64,000 bases of DNA from Planctomycetia bacterium (GCA_021413845.1 JAIOPP010000036.1:17797-81796), one strand, 5' to 3'; positions 10,328 to 19,597 are shown, counted from the first letter of the stretch. Made by a program: numbers and translations. The notes: generated by a model not told the origin, from the sequence alone.

Positions 10328-10570
10328 TCCGCTTCCCTAGGTGTGTGTCCATAGTATGTCGGCTGCCGCGGCTGATCTCGTTCGGCATCGGCGAACCAGG
10401 GGAAATGCGTAGGGTTTCCCGGTCGTTCGCTCAGACTCGTTCAGTCTAACCAAATGCGGCTGCCGAACAACTCTAAGCCGCTTGCTAAGTCTATTTATTG
10501 CATAACACTTGCTCGCCGCTGTAGACTGAATAGTGTTCGACACTTCCAGCCAATTCTCGGCAGCGATTTC

Positions 10571-12595
10571 ATGGCGTCGACGAGCGGTAGCGATTCGTCC
10601 GTAGATCGGCGCATGATCGGCGACTCGTTCGCGCGATCGCAGCCGACGAACGTACCGCATGCCTCTCAAATTTGGCTCGACGGCGAAGTGCTTTCCTGCG
10701 CGTGTCCCGAGTGCGGCGCGCCGATGTCGATTCGGGTTTGGCTCAGCCTCGCCGAATGTCGGATGTGCGGCGCACAGGTCGAGCTTACGGAAGAGCAAGA
10801 GCGGCTTGCGCGGCAATTGTTAGCCGATCGTGAGTCGTCGAAGGGGCCTCTCCCACCGGCGGCTCGAACTAGCTTGCCGGTCTGGGCGAATCCCGTGGTT
10901 CGCGATGCCCCTCAGCCGAACCTAAGACCGGTCGAGATTCTTGCGCCGCCGCCCGCGTCGCCGTCACCACCGGCGATGCCGAGTAAAGGTGCAACTCCGC
11001 CTCCTGTGCCGCGGCTCGTCCCGCCGGCGATCCCGAAGCCGCTCATTGCCGAAGTGGTCGACGCGCCCCCGCGGCTGTTGATTGCGCGACCGGCCGACGC
11101 TCTCCCGCTGCCGACACCGCCCGAAGAGGAGAAGCCGCGACTGTTCGGCCGAGGTTGGCTTCAGCACGCGATCGCCGCGCTCGTGAGCCTGATCGTGAAC
11201 ATGATGTTCATCATTCTCTTGGGCCTATTCCAGTTTCAGTTTCCGGCGAAGCCCGACCTCGTGATTCTCGAGGTCGACATGAAGCCCGCCCCGGCCGGCG
11301 CAGTCGGGGGCGAAGTCTTTTTGAAGGCCCCTGCCAAACAACCGGCCGTCGCCGAACCGAAAACCAATGCGCCGCTTCAGCCCAATACGAGTGAGAAGCC
11401 GCAGATGCTCGCAGCGGTAACGGCCATCGAGACGAAAGAGTTGATCGAGAAGCTGCGTCCGGCCATCGAGCCCGCACCGCTTCCTTTGCCGTCGTCGGCG
11501 TCGGGCGGAGGAAGCTTCGCCATCGGTACTTTGCTCGCCGGTCGCGACCAGAGCGTGCGCGCGAAAGTGCTGAATATCGAAGGGGGAACCGAGCGTACCG
11601 AGATGGCCGTCGCGATGGGATTGAAGTGGATTGCCTCTCATCAGAATCGGGATGGAAGTTGGAGCCTCGATGGCTTTCCGACCGCGGGGGAATGCCGCGG
11701 CCGTTGCGAGCATATCGGTCTCTCCAGCGACACGGCGGGAACGGCCCTCGCGCTCCTGCCGTTTCTGGGGGCGGGGTTCACACATCGGGGCGAGCATGAG
11801 TATCGCGAAACCGTCGACAAGGGCCTCATGTGGCTGGTCTCGCACCAAGAAAAAGATGGCGACTTGCGAGGCCCAGGGGGCGGTCGCATGTATTCCCATG
11901 GTCAGGCGGCGATTGCGCTTTGTGAAGCGTATGCCTTGACGCACGATTCTAAATTGCGAGAGCCGGCTCAGAAGGCGATCGATTTCATCGTCAAGGCACA
12001 GCACGCGCGCGGCGGTTGGCGCTATTCCCCGGGCGAGGCAGGCGACACCAGCGTCGTCGGCTGGCAGATTATGGCCTTGCGCAGTGCTCAAATGGCGAAG
12101 TTGAACGTGCCCGACGCGGTCTTGAGAAAGAGCGACCTGTTTCTCGCGTCGGTACAAGCGAGCACATCGCAAGGACGGTTCTCGTACATGCCCGGCTCCC
12201 ACATTAGCGAAGTCATGACCGCCGAAGGCTTGCTCTGTCGATTGTACTCAGGCTGGAGAACGAATTTCCCGCCGCTCGTCAACGGCGTCGATTGGCTGCT
12301 GAAGAGCCATCTGCCGACCGCCGAGAACATCAACATGTATTACTGTTACTACGCCACGCAAGTCATGCATCACATCGGCGGCGATCGCTGGAAAAAGTGG
12401 AACGAGCGCACGCGCAAGGTGCTTGTGGAATTGCAAGCGACGGAAGGACACATGGCGGGAAGCTGGGCGCCGATGGAAATACACGACCGCGTCGGCGGAC
12501 GGCTTTATATGACGGCGCTCGCGGTCTGTACTCTCGAGGTCTACTACCGGCACTTACCGCTGTATAAAAACGCGGTGACGATGCAAGGGAAATGA
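10571..12595 (+). CDS. Zinc-ribbon membrane protein with squalene-cyclase/prenyltransferase alpha-toroid repeats
   Basis: This protein of about 674 residues has four parts. A zinc ribbon comes first (CPECGAPM, then CRMCGA). A long Pro/Ala-rich linker follows. One transmembrane helix (LVSLIVNMMFIILLGLFQF) is next. Last is a C-terminal domain built of repeats such as WIASHQNRDGSWSL, WLVSHQEKDGDLRGPGG and FIVKAQHARGGWRYSPG. Those QxxDGSW-type repeats define the alpha/alpha-toroid of squalene-hopene cyclases and protein prenyltransferases. The DxDD catalytic motif of cyclases was not found, so an enzymatic cyclase role is doubtful; planctomycetes have many such non-catalytic-looking toroids. The ATG at 10571 is chosen because the reading frame before it has no domain character. 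It overlaps the next gene by ATGA, implying coupled translation. Confidence 0.8.
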   Translation: MASTSGSDSSVDRRMIGDSFARSQPTNVPHASQIWLDGEVLSCACPECGAPMSIRVWLSLAECRMCGAQVELTEEQERLARQLLADRESSKGPLPPAARTSLPVWANPVVRDAPQPNLRPVEILAPPPASPSPPAMPSKGATPPPVPRLVPPAIPKPLIAEVVDAPPRLLIARPADALPLPTPPEEEKPRLFGRGWLQHAIAALVSLIVNMMFIILLGLFQFQFPAKPDLVILEVDMKPAPAGAVGGEVFLKAPAKQPAVAEPKTNAPLQPNTSEKPQMLAAVTAIETKELIEKLRPAIEPAPLPLPSSASGGGSFAIGTLLAGRDQSVRAKVLNIEGGTERTEMAVAMGLKWIASHQNRDGSWSLDGFPTAGECRGRCEHIGLSSDTAGTALALLPFLGAGFTHRGEHEYRETVDKGLMWLVSHQEKDGDLRGPGGGRMYSHGQAAIALCEAYALTHDSKLREPAQKAIDFIVKAQHARGGWRYSPGEAGDTSVVGWQIMALRSAQMAKLNVPDAVLRKSDLFLASVQASTSQGRFSYMPGSHISEVMTAEGLLCRLYSGWRTNFPPLVNGVDWLLKSHLPTAENINMYYCYYATQVMHHIGGDRWKKWNERTRKVLVELQATEGHMAGSWAPMEIHDRVGGRLYMTALAVCTLEVYYRHLPLYKNAVTMQGK

Positions 12596-13548
12596 GTGCC
12601 GCTCCGGAGCCGTCGCCGGAGGAGAAGTCTCTGTCGAGCATCGCGGCTCCGCATGCTCCGGTCTCGCCGTGGCGCGGTTGGATTCCGTTGTGGCTCCTAT
12701 CGCTCGGCGTTGCGAGTTCGCCGCTGCTGCCGTTCGGCTATCCGACCGATCGGCCTCGCTGGGAGCTGGCGTGGCTCTACGTGTTCGCGTTCTTCGGCGC
12801 AATGAAGTGGCTCACGTGGCGTCGAACCACGGCTCCGGCGGCATCGCGGCTCCGTCACCTCGGATACTTGATTGCTTGGCCGGGGCTCGATGCTCCGACG
12901 TTCCTTAGGAGTACGGCTGCTCGCAACTCCGTCGTCGATCCGCGCGAAGGAGTCGTCGCGTTCGGCAAGATATTCTTAGGGGCGACGCTGTTTTGGGTAG
13001 CGGCTCGTTGCGTTCCGCCCGACTGGCCGATCGTGCAAAGCTGGGTCGGCCTCACGGGACTCGCGATCGGTCTGCTCGGCGGCTTTTTTCATTTGCTGAG
13101 TTGGCTTTGGCGCGCCGGCGGAATCGATGCCCAGCGTTTGATGATCGCGCCGCTGAGGTCGGTGAGCTTGGCGGAGTTTTGGGGGCGCCGGTGGAATACG
13201 GCCTTTCACGATTTCGTTCGTCGCTTCGTGTACCAGCCGATTGCGTTGCGCTTCGGCTCGCTGAGCGGCACCACCGGCGTGTTTCTCTTCAGCGGCGTAT
13301 TGCACGACGCGGTTCTTTCGCTTCCCGCCCAAGGCGGATACGGCCGACCGACTCTGTACTTTCTAATCCAACTCGTCGGGCTCGGCTGCGAACGCTCGTC
13401 CCTCGGACGACGGGTGCGCCTCGGCCATGGCTTGCGCGGTCGCATATTCACGGCGCTCGTCGTCGTCGGGCCCGTCGGGTTGTTGTTTCACCGGCCGTTC
13501 GTCGAGCACATCTGGTTGCCGTTCATGCAAGCCGCGGGTGCGTTATAG
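12592..13548 (+). CDS. Wax-synthase-like MBOAT family membrane acyltransferase
   Basis: This 318-residue polytopic membrane protein has about seven hydrophobic helices. The central sequence FWGRRWNTAFHDFVRRFVYQP matches the conserved block of the wax-synthase branch of membrane-bound O-acyltransferases (positions near 13178-13240). Further on, FLFSGVLHDAVLSLPAQGG contains the MBOAT histidine in an S-G-V-L-H context. By family, it would esterify a fatty alcohol or other lipid hydroxyl with an acyl-CoA in the membrane. It is translationally coupled to the toroid protein before it (4-base ATGA overlap), so the two probably work together on a lipid or an envelope product. The actual substrate cannot be read from sequence. 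Confidence 0.8.
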   Translation: MSAAPEPSPEEKSLSSIAAPHAPVSPWRGWIPLWLLSLGVASSPLLPFGYPTDRPRWELAWLYVFAFFGAMKWLTWRRTTAPAASRLRHLGYLIAWPGLDAPTFLRSTAARNSVVDPREGVVAFGKIFLGATLFWVAARCVPPDWPIVQSWVGLTGLAIGLLGGFFHLLSWLWRAGGIDAQRLMIAPLRSVSLAEFWGRRWNTAFHDFVRRFVYQPIALRFGSLSGTTGVFLFSGVLHDAVLSLPAQGGYGRPTLYFLIQLVGLGCERSSLGRRVRLGHGLRGRIFTALVVVGPVGLLFHRPFVEHIWLPFMQAAGAL

Positions 13549-13664
13549 CCTTGCGGGGCGGGGTTAAAAAACGGTTGATAATCCGCTCCGGAAGCTTGCG
13601 GCAGGGCGTGGCTCTTGCGATGCTGTCGGCATTCGGATCGTCTCACCGTCTTGGAGAATCACGC

Positions 13665-15116
13665 ATGGCCCGTTCTCGTTCCGCAAAGCAAACCTCGTCG
13701 CGTCCGTCGCGCCGCGACTTCTTGAAGACCTCGGCCGTCGTCGGCTCCGGATTCTTCATCGCCGATAGCTACGCTCAGGTTCCCTCGAAGTCGGCCAACG
13801 AACGGGTGCGTCTCGCGTGCATCGGCGTCGGCGGCAAAGGGGGCAGCGACACCGATCAAGCCGCCGACTTGTGCGATCTGGTTGCCTTGTGCGACTGCGA
13901 CGAAAACACTTTAAACGGCAAGGCCAAAGCGCTCGCCACGAAAGACAAACGCTTCGCCGATGCCAAGCTCTACACCGACTACCGCAAGCTGTTCGACGAA
14001 GTCGGCAAGAGCATCGACGCCGTGACGATCAGCACGCCCGACCACACGCACGCCGGCCCGGCGATGCGCGCCTTGAAGTCGGGCATTCATACCTACGTGC
14101 AAAAGCCGTTGTCACACACGGTGTTCGAGGCTCGCATCATGCGCGAGACGGCCGCCGAGAAGAAACTCGTGACGCAGATGGGGAACCAAGGTTCCGCCGA
14201 GAATGGTTTGCGCGAAGCGGTCGAGGTGATTCAATCGGGCGCGATCGGACCGGTGCGAGAAGCCCATATCTGGACGAACCGACCGATTTGGCCGCAAGCT
14301 CCCGACGTCATGGCGCGACCGGACTACACCGACGAAATCCCTAAGACACTCGACTGGGAATCGTTCATCGGCCCGGCGCCGATGCGTCCGTATGTCGCTC
14401 GGTATCGCAACACCGAAGGCCCGCTCAAAGGGAAGAACGTCTATCATTCGTTCGCTTGGCGGGGTTGGTTGGACTACGGCACCGGCGCGCTCGGCGACAT
14501 GGGGTGCCACACCGCGAACATGACGTTCCGGGCCTTGAAGCTCGGTTCGCCGATCAGCGTCGAAGCGCAAGCGCTCGACGTCAACGGCGAGACGTTCCCA
14601 AGTGCATCGACCGTCACGTTTCAATTCCCGGCACGCGGCGACATGCCGGCCTGTAAGGTCGTGTGGTACGAAGGCAAAGTGAAAGATAAGGAAGGGAAGC
14701 TCGTCAAGAATCTGCCGACGCCGGAACTGCTCCAAGGCGAAACTCCGCCGGGAAGCGGATCGCTGTTGGTCGGCGATAAGGGAACGTTATATTCCCCGAA
14801 CGACTACGGTGCGGCCTACGTGCTCTATCCGAAAAAGGAATTCGTCGGATATCAAAAGCCATCGCCGACGATTCCGCGCAACGGCGGCGGCGACAAAGGG
14901 ATGAAGCAAGAATGGGTTACTGCGATCCAAGGGGGCCCGGCCACTTACTCCGGTTTCGATGTGGCGGGCATGCTCACCGAGTTCATCTTGCTCGGCAACG
15001 TCGCCGTGCGCACCGGCAAGAAGCTCGAATGGGACGGCCCAGGCTGCAAGGTGACGAACTGTCCCGAGGCCGAGCAATATATCCGCAAGGAATATCGCAA
15101 GGGCTGGGAGTTGTAA
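13665..15116 (+). CDS. Tat-exported Gfo/Idh/MocA family oxidoreductase
   Basis: This 483-residue protein starts at the ATG at 13665, which gives a twin-arginine signal (SRRDFLKTSAVVGSGFFIA). An NAD(P)-binding Rossmann fold follows (VRLACIGVGGKGGS), with the acidic segment ALCDCDE and the family motif YVQKPLSHTVFEARIM, where the lysine is the usual catalytic residue. The C-terminal half is the alpha/beta substrate domain (WLDYGTGALGDMGCH). Planctomycetes encode many such exported sugar oxidoreductases, presumably for polysaccharide catabolism. It is monocistronic: a strong bidirectional-type hairpin follows at 15151. The frame stays open upstream to 12993, but that stretch is only the shadow of the MBOAT gene. 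Confidence 0.92.
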   Translation: MARSRSAKQTSSRPSRRDFLKTSAVVGSGFFIADSYAQVPSKSANERVRLACIGVGGKGGSDTDQAADLCDLVALCDCDENTLNGKAKALATKDKRFADAKLYTDYRKLFDEVGKSIDAVTISTPDHTHAGPAMRALKSGIHTYVQKPLSHTVFEARIMRETAAEKKLVTQMGNQGSAENGLREAVEVIQSGAIGPVREAHIWTNRPIWPQAPDVMARPDYTDEIPKTLDWESFIGPAPMRPYVARYRNTEGPLKGKNVYHSFAWRGWLDYGTGALGDMGCHTANMTFRALKLGSPISVEAQALDVNGETFPSASTVTFQFPARGDMPACKVVWYEGKVKDKEGKLVKNLPTPELLQGETPPGSGSLLVGDKGTLYSPNDYGAAYVLYPKKEFVGYQKPSPTIPRNGGGDKGMKQEWVTAIQGGPATYSGFDVAGMLTEFILLGNVAVRTGKKLEWDGPGCKVTNCPEAEQYIRKEYRKGWEL

Positions 15117-15150
15117 GCCACGATCGTCGATCGTTTCGCGACATCAATAA

Positions 15151-15192
15151 AAAGGGAGGAAGAGGCGAACTGCCGCTTCCTCCCTTTCTTTT
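15151..15192 (+). terminator. Rho-independent terminator between convergent genes
   Basis: A 12-bp perfect stem (AAAGGGAGGAAG at 15151-15162, pairing with 15176-15187) with an inner GGC/GCC pair is followed by CTTTTTTT. On the minus strand the A-run before it would also supply a U-tract, so it can serve both the oxidoreductase gene and the convergent peroxidase gene. Confidence 0.85.
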
Positions 15193-15215
15193 TTTACTAA
15201 CGGAACGCCGGGCGA

Positions 15216-15773
15216 TTACTTCTTCGCCAGTTCCTTTTCGATCGCCGCGATGACTTCCGGCGCGTCAGGGCTCACGCCCGTCTTGAAGCGAGCCACGACT
15301 TCGCCGTTGCGACCGATCAAGAACTTCTCGAAGTTCCAGCCGATCGGGCCGGGGAACTTCGATTCCTTCGTGATGTACGCATAGAGCGGGCAAATGCCGT
15401 CACCCTTGACGACGACCTTCGACAACATATCGAATTCGACGCCGTAGTTCGACTTGCAGAAGGTCGCGATCTCGGCATCGCTGCCCGGCTCTTGCGCGCC
15501 GAACTCGTTGGCCGGCACCCCGACGACGGCGAGCCCTTCGCCGGCGTATTTCTTGTGCAAGGATTGGAGTTGTTCATATTGCGGAGTGGCGCCGCAAGCG
15601 CTGGCGACGTTCACCAGCAGCACGACCTTCCCTTGATATTGCGACAGCTTGACCGGCTTGCCGGTGAGCGACTTCATTTCGAAGTTGAGACTGGCAGGCA
15701 CTTTGTCGGCTCCTTGAGCTGCTGCGGCAAGACAGGACAGCAAACAGACGGCGATGGAAAAGCGAAAAGACAT
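15216..15773 (-). CDS. Glutathione peroxidase family protein with signal peptide
   Basis: This protein has about 185 residues. An N-terminal signal peptide (MSFRFSIAVCLLSCLAAAAQG) directs it out of the cytoplasm. The thioredoxin-fold body has the peroxidase motif VNVASACGATPQYEQL with the peroxidatic residue as cysteine (C60), not selenocysteine. A second conserved block follows (VVGVPANEFGAQEPG), then the tryptophan block GWNFEKFLIGRNGEVV. Enzymes of this kind reduce hydroperoxides, usually with thioredoxin-like donors when Cys-based. The ATG at 15773 is preferred because it begins the signal peptide; the open frame upstream adds only featureless sequence. It converges with the oxidoreductase gene at 13665. 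Confidence 0.93.
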   Translation of the reverse strand: MSFRFSIAVCLLSCLAAAAQGADKVPASLNFEMKSLTGKPVKLSQYQGKVVLLVNVASACGATPQYEQLQSLHKKYAGEGLAVVGVPANEFGAQEPGSDAEIATFCKSNYGVEFDMLSKVVVKGDGICPLYAYITKESKFPGPIGWNFEKFLIGRNGEVVARFKTGVSPDAPEVIAAIEKELAKK

Positions 15774-15884
15774 TCGTAAATACTCCGAGTCTAAGCGTGG
15801 AAGGAAACCCCGAGGCGGGACCGTTACGTTACTTGCTCCGGCATGGCGAATCAACACTCCGCGCGGAGTATCGGGACCGCATTA

Positions 15885-16895
15885 TCAAACCATTTCGCAC
15901 GCCGTGAGCAGCGCCGTTTGCACGGCAAGATCATGGTCGAGCGAGTAGTCGGGCGTTTTCCTACCGGACGCAACGGCGACGAACTCCCGTAAATCACGGA
16001 TCTGCAGCGTCGCTTGCGGAAGCGGGAGTCGTTCCCAAGTCGAGGCTCCGCGCGCGAGAATATCGAGCGGTTGCATGGCCTCGTTCGTGAGATGTCCGGA
16101 CCCGAGATGCGGAATAATGAGCGCTCCCTCGGTGCCGTAAACTTCGACTCGTCGCTGATCGGGCGTGACTTCGAGCGCCGGAACTTCGACGATGCCGACG
16201 GCGCGCTCGAAGCCGAAGATCGCGGTGCCGGTGTCTATGAAATCATTTGTAGAGGCGGCACTTTGCGTCGGATGATAGTGCCCGACGATCGACTTTACTT
16301 CGCGCGGCGGACCGAGCAGCGCGCACATGAAGTCGATCAGATGCCCGGCCATCTCGAAGAAAATCCCGCCGCGATAGCGGCCGAGCGTAGCGACGTGCTC
16401 GTCGTAAAGTCGCAGGTCTTTCGGGAGCCGGCCGCGAAATTCGTAGATGTGCCCGAGGTCGCCGCGACGAGCGCGCTTGAGCATTTCTTCGACCGCCGAC
16501 ATGTAGCGAAAAAGATAGATCAGTTGCAGGTGCAAATTTTTGCGTCGCGCGAGTTCGTAAACATCTCGCATTTCGTCGAGCTTACAGCCGGCAGGCTTTT
16601 CCAGAAGCACAGGCAAGTTGCGCTCGAGCGCCATTCGCGCGTACGAAAGATTCTCGGAGATCATTCCCTCGACGACGACGCCGTCGAGCTGTTGATCGAG
16701 TAAGTCCGCCGGCCTCGCGAACACCCGCAGGCCCGGAAACAACGAACTCCATTCGATTCGCCGACGTTCGGAAACTACCGGATCGGGATCCCACACGCCG
16801 CATAGCTCGAACTCGTCCGGGTGCGCCGCGATTTGCTGCGCGAGCCCAGGAGCGTGAACATGCCACATGCCGAGCATCACTAGACGAAACGGCAT
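15885..16895 (-). CDS. Gfo/Idh/MocA family oxidoreductase (cytoplasmic)
   Basis: This 336-residue protein has no signal peptide. The Rossmann start is atypical (LVMLGMWHVHAPGLAQQI instead of a clear GxGxxG). It does have the family motif VLLEKPAGCKLDEMRDVYE with the catalytic Lys, and a C-terminal substrate domain (GIFFEMAGHLIDFMCALLG with a conserved His). By family it is an NAD(P)-dependent dehydrogenase of sugars or inositols. It lies 35 bp downstream of nadA on the same strand and may be co-transcribed, perhaps by chance rather than by shared function. Confidence 0.88.
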   Translation of the reverse strand: MPFRLVMLGMWHVHAPGLAQQIAAHPDEFELCGVWDPDPVVSERRRIEWSSLFPGLRVFARPADLLDQQLDGVVVEGMISENLSYARMALERNLPVLLEKPAGCKLDEMRDVYELARRKNLHLQLIYLFRYMSAVEEMLKRARRGDLGHIYEFRGRLPKDLRLYDEHVATLGRYRGGIFFEMAGHLIDFMCALLGPPREVKSIVGHYHPTQSAASTNDFIDTGTAIFGFERAVGIVEVPALEVTPDQRRVEVYGTEGALIIPHLGSGHLTNEAMQPLDILARGASTWERLPLPQATLQIRDLREFVAVASGRKTPDYSLDHDLAVQTALLTACEMV

Positions 16896-16930
16896 GCAAC
16901 GACCTGCTAAATCGAGATCGAGGAACGGAT

Positions 16931-18070
16931 TTACTTAACGTTGAGCATGCGCTCGAGCGCGGTCAGCGACCAGCGAGTCGTGGCGTCGTCGACCCGTACG
17001 ATATTCACCGGCGTACCGGCGGCGAGATTTTCCAAGCTCCAGCAAAGATGTGCTAAGTCGATGCGGTACATCGTGGCGCACATGCAGACGAACGGCGAGA
17101 GAAAATAAATCTCTTGCTCGGGATGTTCTTGCTTGAGCCGATTGACGAGATGCAGTTCGGTGCCGATCACCCACTTCGTTCCCGGCGGTGCGGCTTCCAC
17201 TTCTTTGATGATCTTTCCGGTCGAGCCGTAGACGTCGGCCATGGCGACGACCTCGCGCGGACACTCCGGATGCACTAGCACTTTGATGCCGGGATGCTTG
17301 GCGCGGAACAGGTCGACATGCTCCGGCTTGAACACGGCATGCACGCTACAGTGCCCTTGCCAAAGGAGAACCTTCGAGTTGCGGATCGCGTCGGCCGTAT
17401 TGCCGCCGAGTTCTTCCGCATGCGGATTCCAGACCGGCATTCGCTCCAGCGGAATTCCCATCGCGAAAGCCGTGTTGCGGCCGAGATGCTGGTCGGGGAA
17501 GAACAGGACGCGGCTGGTGCGTGCGAAGGCCCATTTCAAGACGGCCGCGGCATTGCTCGACGTGCAGACGATGCCCCCATGTTTGCCGCAAAACGCTTTC
17601 AGCGAGGCCGCCGAGTTGATGTAGGTGACGGGCGTGATGTCGCCGGTGTCGATCAACTCGCCGAGTTCTTCCCAAGCCGATTCGACTTGCTCGATGCCTG
17701 CCATATCGGCCATCGAGCAGCCGGCGGCCATGTCGGGCAACACGACCGGCACGCGCTCGCCGGCGCGCTCGGCAAGTCGCTCCGGGCGATTGACGAGCAT
17801 GTCGGCGGTTTCGGCCATGAAGTGAACGCCGCAAAACGCGATCTGCCGGCAAGCGGTGTTCTCCGCCGCCATCTGGCTTAGCTGATAGCTATCGCCGGTG
17901 AGGTCGGCCAGCGCGATCACTTCGTCTTGCTGGTAGTGATGGCCGAGGATCAAGAGCTGTTTACCGAGGTCCGCCTTCACGGCGCGAATCCGCTCCGTGA
18001 GCGTCTCGTTGTCGAGCGACTTATACGGCTTCAGCTCGTAAGCGGGGGCCTCGGCGGCAGGTGCAGACAC
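16931..18070 (-). CDS. nadA: Quinolinate synthase
   Basis: This 379-residue enzyme condenses iminoaspartate (from NadB) with dihydroxyacetone phosphate to quinolinate in de novo NAD synthesis, using a [4Fe-4S] cluster. Diagnostic segments are LILGHHYQQDEVIALADLTG near the N-terminus, FCGVHFMAETADML, AAGCSMADM (first cluster Cys), IVCTSSNAA (second), VHPECPREV, and FVCMCATMYRI near the C-terminus (third). Length and motif order are those of the long NadA form. nadB and nadC are not in the window. The upstream 310-bp region is shared with the divergent fliN-like gene and holds a TATAAT hexamer on this strand. Confidence 0.95.
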   Translation of the reverse strand: MSAPAAEAPAYELKPYKSLDNETLTERIRAVKADLGKQLLILGHHYQQDEVIALADLTGDSYQLSQMAAENTACRQIAFCGVHFMAETADMLVNRPERLAERAGERVPVVLPDMAAGCSMADMAGIEQVESAWEELGELIDTGDITPVTYINSAASLKAFCGKHGGIVCTSSNAAAVLKWAFARTSRVLFFPDQHLGRNTAFAMGIPLERMPVWNPHAEELGGNTADAIRNSKVLLWQGHCSVHAVFKPEHVDLFRAKHPGIKVLVHPECPREVVAMADVYGSTGKIIKEVEAAPPGTKWVIGTELHLVNRLKQEHPEQEIYFLSPFVCMCATMYRIDLAHLCWSLENLAAGTPVNIVRVDDATTRWSLTALERMLNVK

Positions 18071-18380
18071 TCGAAATGATCCTCAAGGGGGAGATGACGG
18101 CTCGCGAACTCGGTTCGCCGAGCGACCAACTTCACTCGTATTATAGTCTTCCATCGCCGGCGGGGCCGGCCGCTGCCGAAACGACGTAAATCCGGGGCTT
18201 TTTCCCGACTCTCTCGCCGCAGCAACTCGCCGCGGTACGCAAGCGGCGACGTTACCGACTTCGTTATCGGAAAATCCGGCGTCTTGAGCAAAGTCTGCCG
18301 CCTGCCGATCCGATGAACAACGATGACGGCTTCTCCGGCGCGTAGGTTCGCGATCGCTGCCGTTGCAGGCAGCAATAGCT
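18071..18380. other. Divergent nadA / fliN-like intergenic region
   Basis: There is no convincing gene here. On the minus strand a perfect TATAAT hexamer (18140-18145) lies about 70 bp before nadA, but no TTGACA-like box stands 16-18 bp before it. Frames open across the region lack domain character. Confidence 0.4.
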
Positions 18381-18869
18381 ATGTCCGACGAAAATCTTCT
18401 GACCGAAGCGGATCTCGCGGCGCTCCAAGCGTCTGCCGTGGGAAGCGCCGTGCTTGATGAAGGAGTCCGAGTCTCCGCGGAAAAGCCGGCGGGGGTGCTG
18501 CGCGGCGACGACGCCGTTCGGGCCGTGGCGAAAGCGGCTGAAACGATTGAGGCGGAGACGCACCCCGCGCACGCAGCACCGGCTACGGCCGAGAGTCTTT
18601 CGAACTACACCAAGAATCTCTTGCGGATTCGGGTGCCGGTGATGGTCACGTTGGCGCGAAAGAAACAGCGCGTGTCGAGCATCATCGAGCTGGGGCCCGG
18701 CACCATCCTGCAGTTTCAAAAATCGTGCGAGCAACTGCTCGAGATCGAAGTCAACGGCCATGAGATCGGGCAAGGAGAAGCGGTCAAAGTCGGCGACAAG
18801 TTCGGCCTTCGCGTCTCGAATCTCACGCTGCCCGGCGAGCGGTTCAAAGCGATCGGCAAAGACGAATAG
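18381..18869 (+). CDS. fliN: FliN / SpoA-domain protein (flagellar motor switch type)
   Basis: This 162-residue protein has an acidic, Ala-rich N-terminal half (residues 1-75). A C-terminal SpoA domain follows (about 85-155): LLRIRVPVMVTLARKKQRVSS, IIELGPGTILQF, CEQLLEIEVNGHEIGQGEAVKVGDKFGLRV. This is the FliN pattern, a component of the flagellar C-ring that binds FliM/FliG. The ATG at 18381 is used; a TTG 18 bases upstream is the alternative. No other flagellar gene lies in the window, so either the locus is scattered, as often in planctomycetes, or the protein serves another SpoA-based complex. It is followed 147 bp later by pabA/trpG, moeA and lnt on the same strand. Confidence 0.85.
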   Translation: MSDENLLTEADLAALQASAVGSAVLDEGVRVSAEKPAGVLRGDDAVRAVAKAAETIEAETHPAHAAPATAESLSNYTKNLLRIRVPVMVTLARKKQRVSSIIELGPGTILQFQKSCEQLLEIEVNGHEIGQGEAVKVGDKFGLRVSNLTLPGERFKAIGKDE

Positions 18870-19015
18870 TGCCGCTCAGCGCCGGTAATTCGGCGCGCCG
18901 CCCCCTAGAAGCCGCGCCTCTCGCGGCGGTAAAATAGCTTTCGTTCACTGAACCGACGCGCATGCCAGGTGTCGTGTACATTGGCTCCCAGTACGATGCT
19001 CCGGCCGTGCCCGAC

Positions 19016-19597
19016 ATGATTCTTCTGATCGACAACTACGATTCGTTTACCTACAACCTCGTGCAACGGTTGGGGGAGATCGACGCTTCGCTCGAGCTCG
19101 AAGTGCATCGCAACGATCAGATCTCGCTCGATGAAATCGAACGGCGTAAACCGAGTCGCATCATTATTTCGCCGGGGCCCTGCACACCGACCGAAGCCGG
19201 AATTTCGTGCGACGTGATTCAACGGTTCTATCGCACGGTGCCGATCTTGGGCGTTTGTCTCGGTCATCAATCGATCGGCCATTCGTTCGGAGCCGACATC
19301 GTGCGCGCGAAGCGTTTGATGCACGGCAAGATCGACAAGATTTATCACGACGGTCGCGGGCTGTTCGAAGGGATCGAGAGCCCGATGCAAGCGACCCGTT
19401 ATCACAGCCTGGTGATTCAACCCGGCACATTGAGCGCTGAGTTTGAGGTCTGTGCTTGGGCCGATGGGCCTGACGGCGAACGGGAAATCATGGGGGTGCG
19501 GCATAAGTCGTATCCTTTGCACGGCGTGCAATTCCATCCGGAAAGTTTTCTCACGCTGCGCGGCAATGAAATGCTCCGACGGTTTCTCACGCTCTAA
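19016..19597 (+). CDS. pabA: Anthranilate / aminodeoxychorismate synthase glutamine amidotransferase subunit
   Basis: This 193-residue class I glutamine amidotransferase delivers ammonia from glutamine to the chorismate-binding partner (TrpE or PabB). It opens with ILLIDNYDSFTYNLVQ. The nucleophile Cys81 is in LGVCLGHQSIGH, and the catalytic His/Glu are in HGVQFHPESFLT near the end. The ATG at 19016 gives the family length; an in-frame ATG at 18962 would add 18 residues with no counterpart. Sequence alone does not separate TrpG from PabA, and many bacteria use one protein for both. The partner subunit is not in the window. moeA starts 43 bp downstream, so co-transcription is likely. Confidence 0.9.
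   Translation: MILLIDNYDSFTYNLVQRLGEIDASLELEVHRNDQISLDEIERRKPSRIIISPGPCTPTEAGISCDVIQRFYRTVPILGVCLGHQSIGHSFGADIVRAKRLMHGKIDKIYHDGRGLFEGIESPMQATRYHSLVIQPGTLSAEFEVCAWADGPDGEREIMGVRHKSYPLHGVQFHPESFLTLRGNEMLRRFLTL

Noticed and set aside
10571..12595. Functional squalene-hopene cyclase
   Set aside because: The toroid repeats are present but no DxDD acid motif was found, and the protein has a zinc ribbon and a membrane anchor unlike the enzyme.
12993..13664. 224-codon N-terminal extension of the Gfo/Idh gene
   Set aside because: It overlaps the MBOAT gene out of frame, and the Tat signal marks the true start at 13665.
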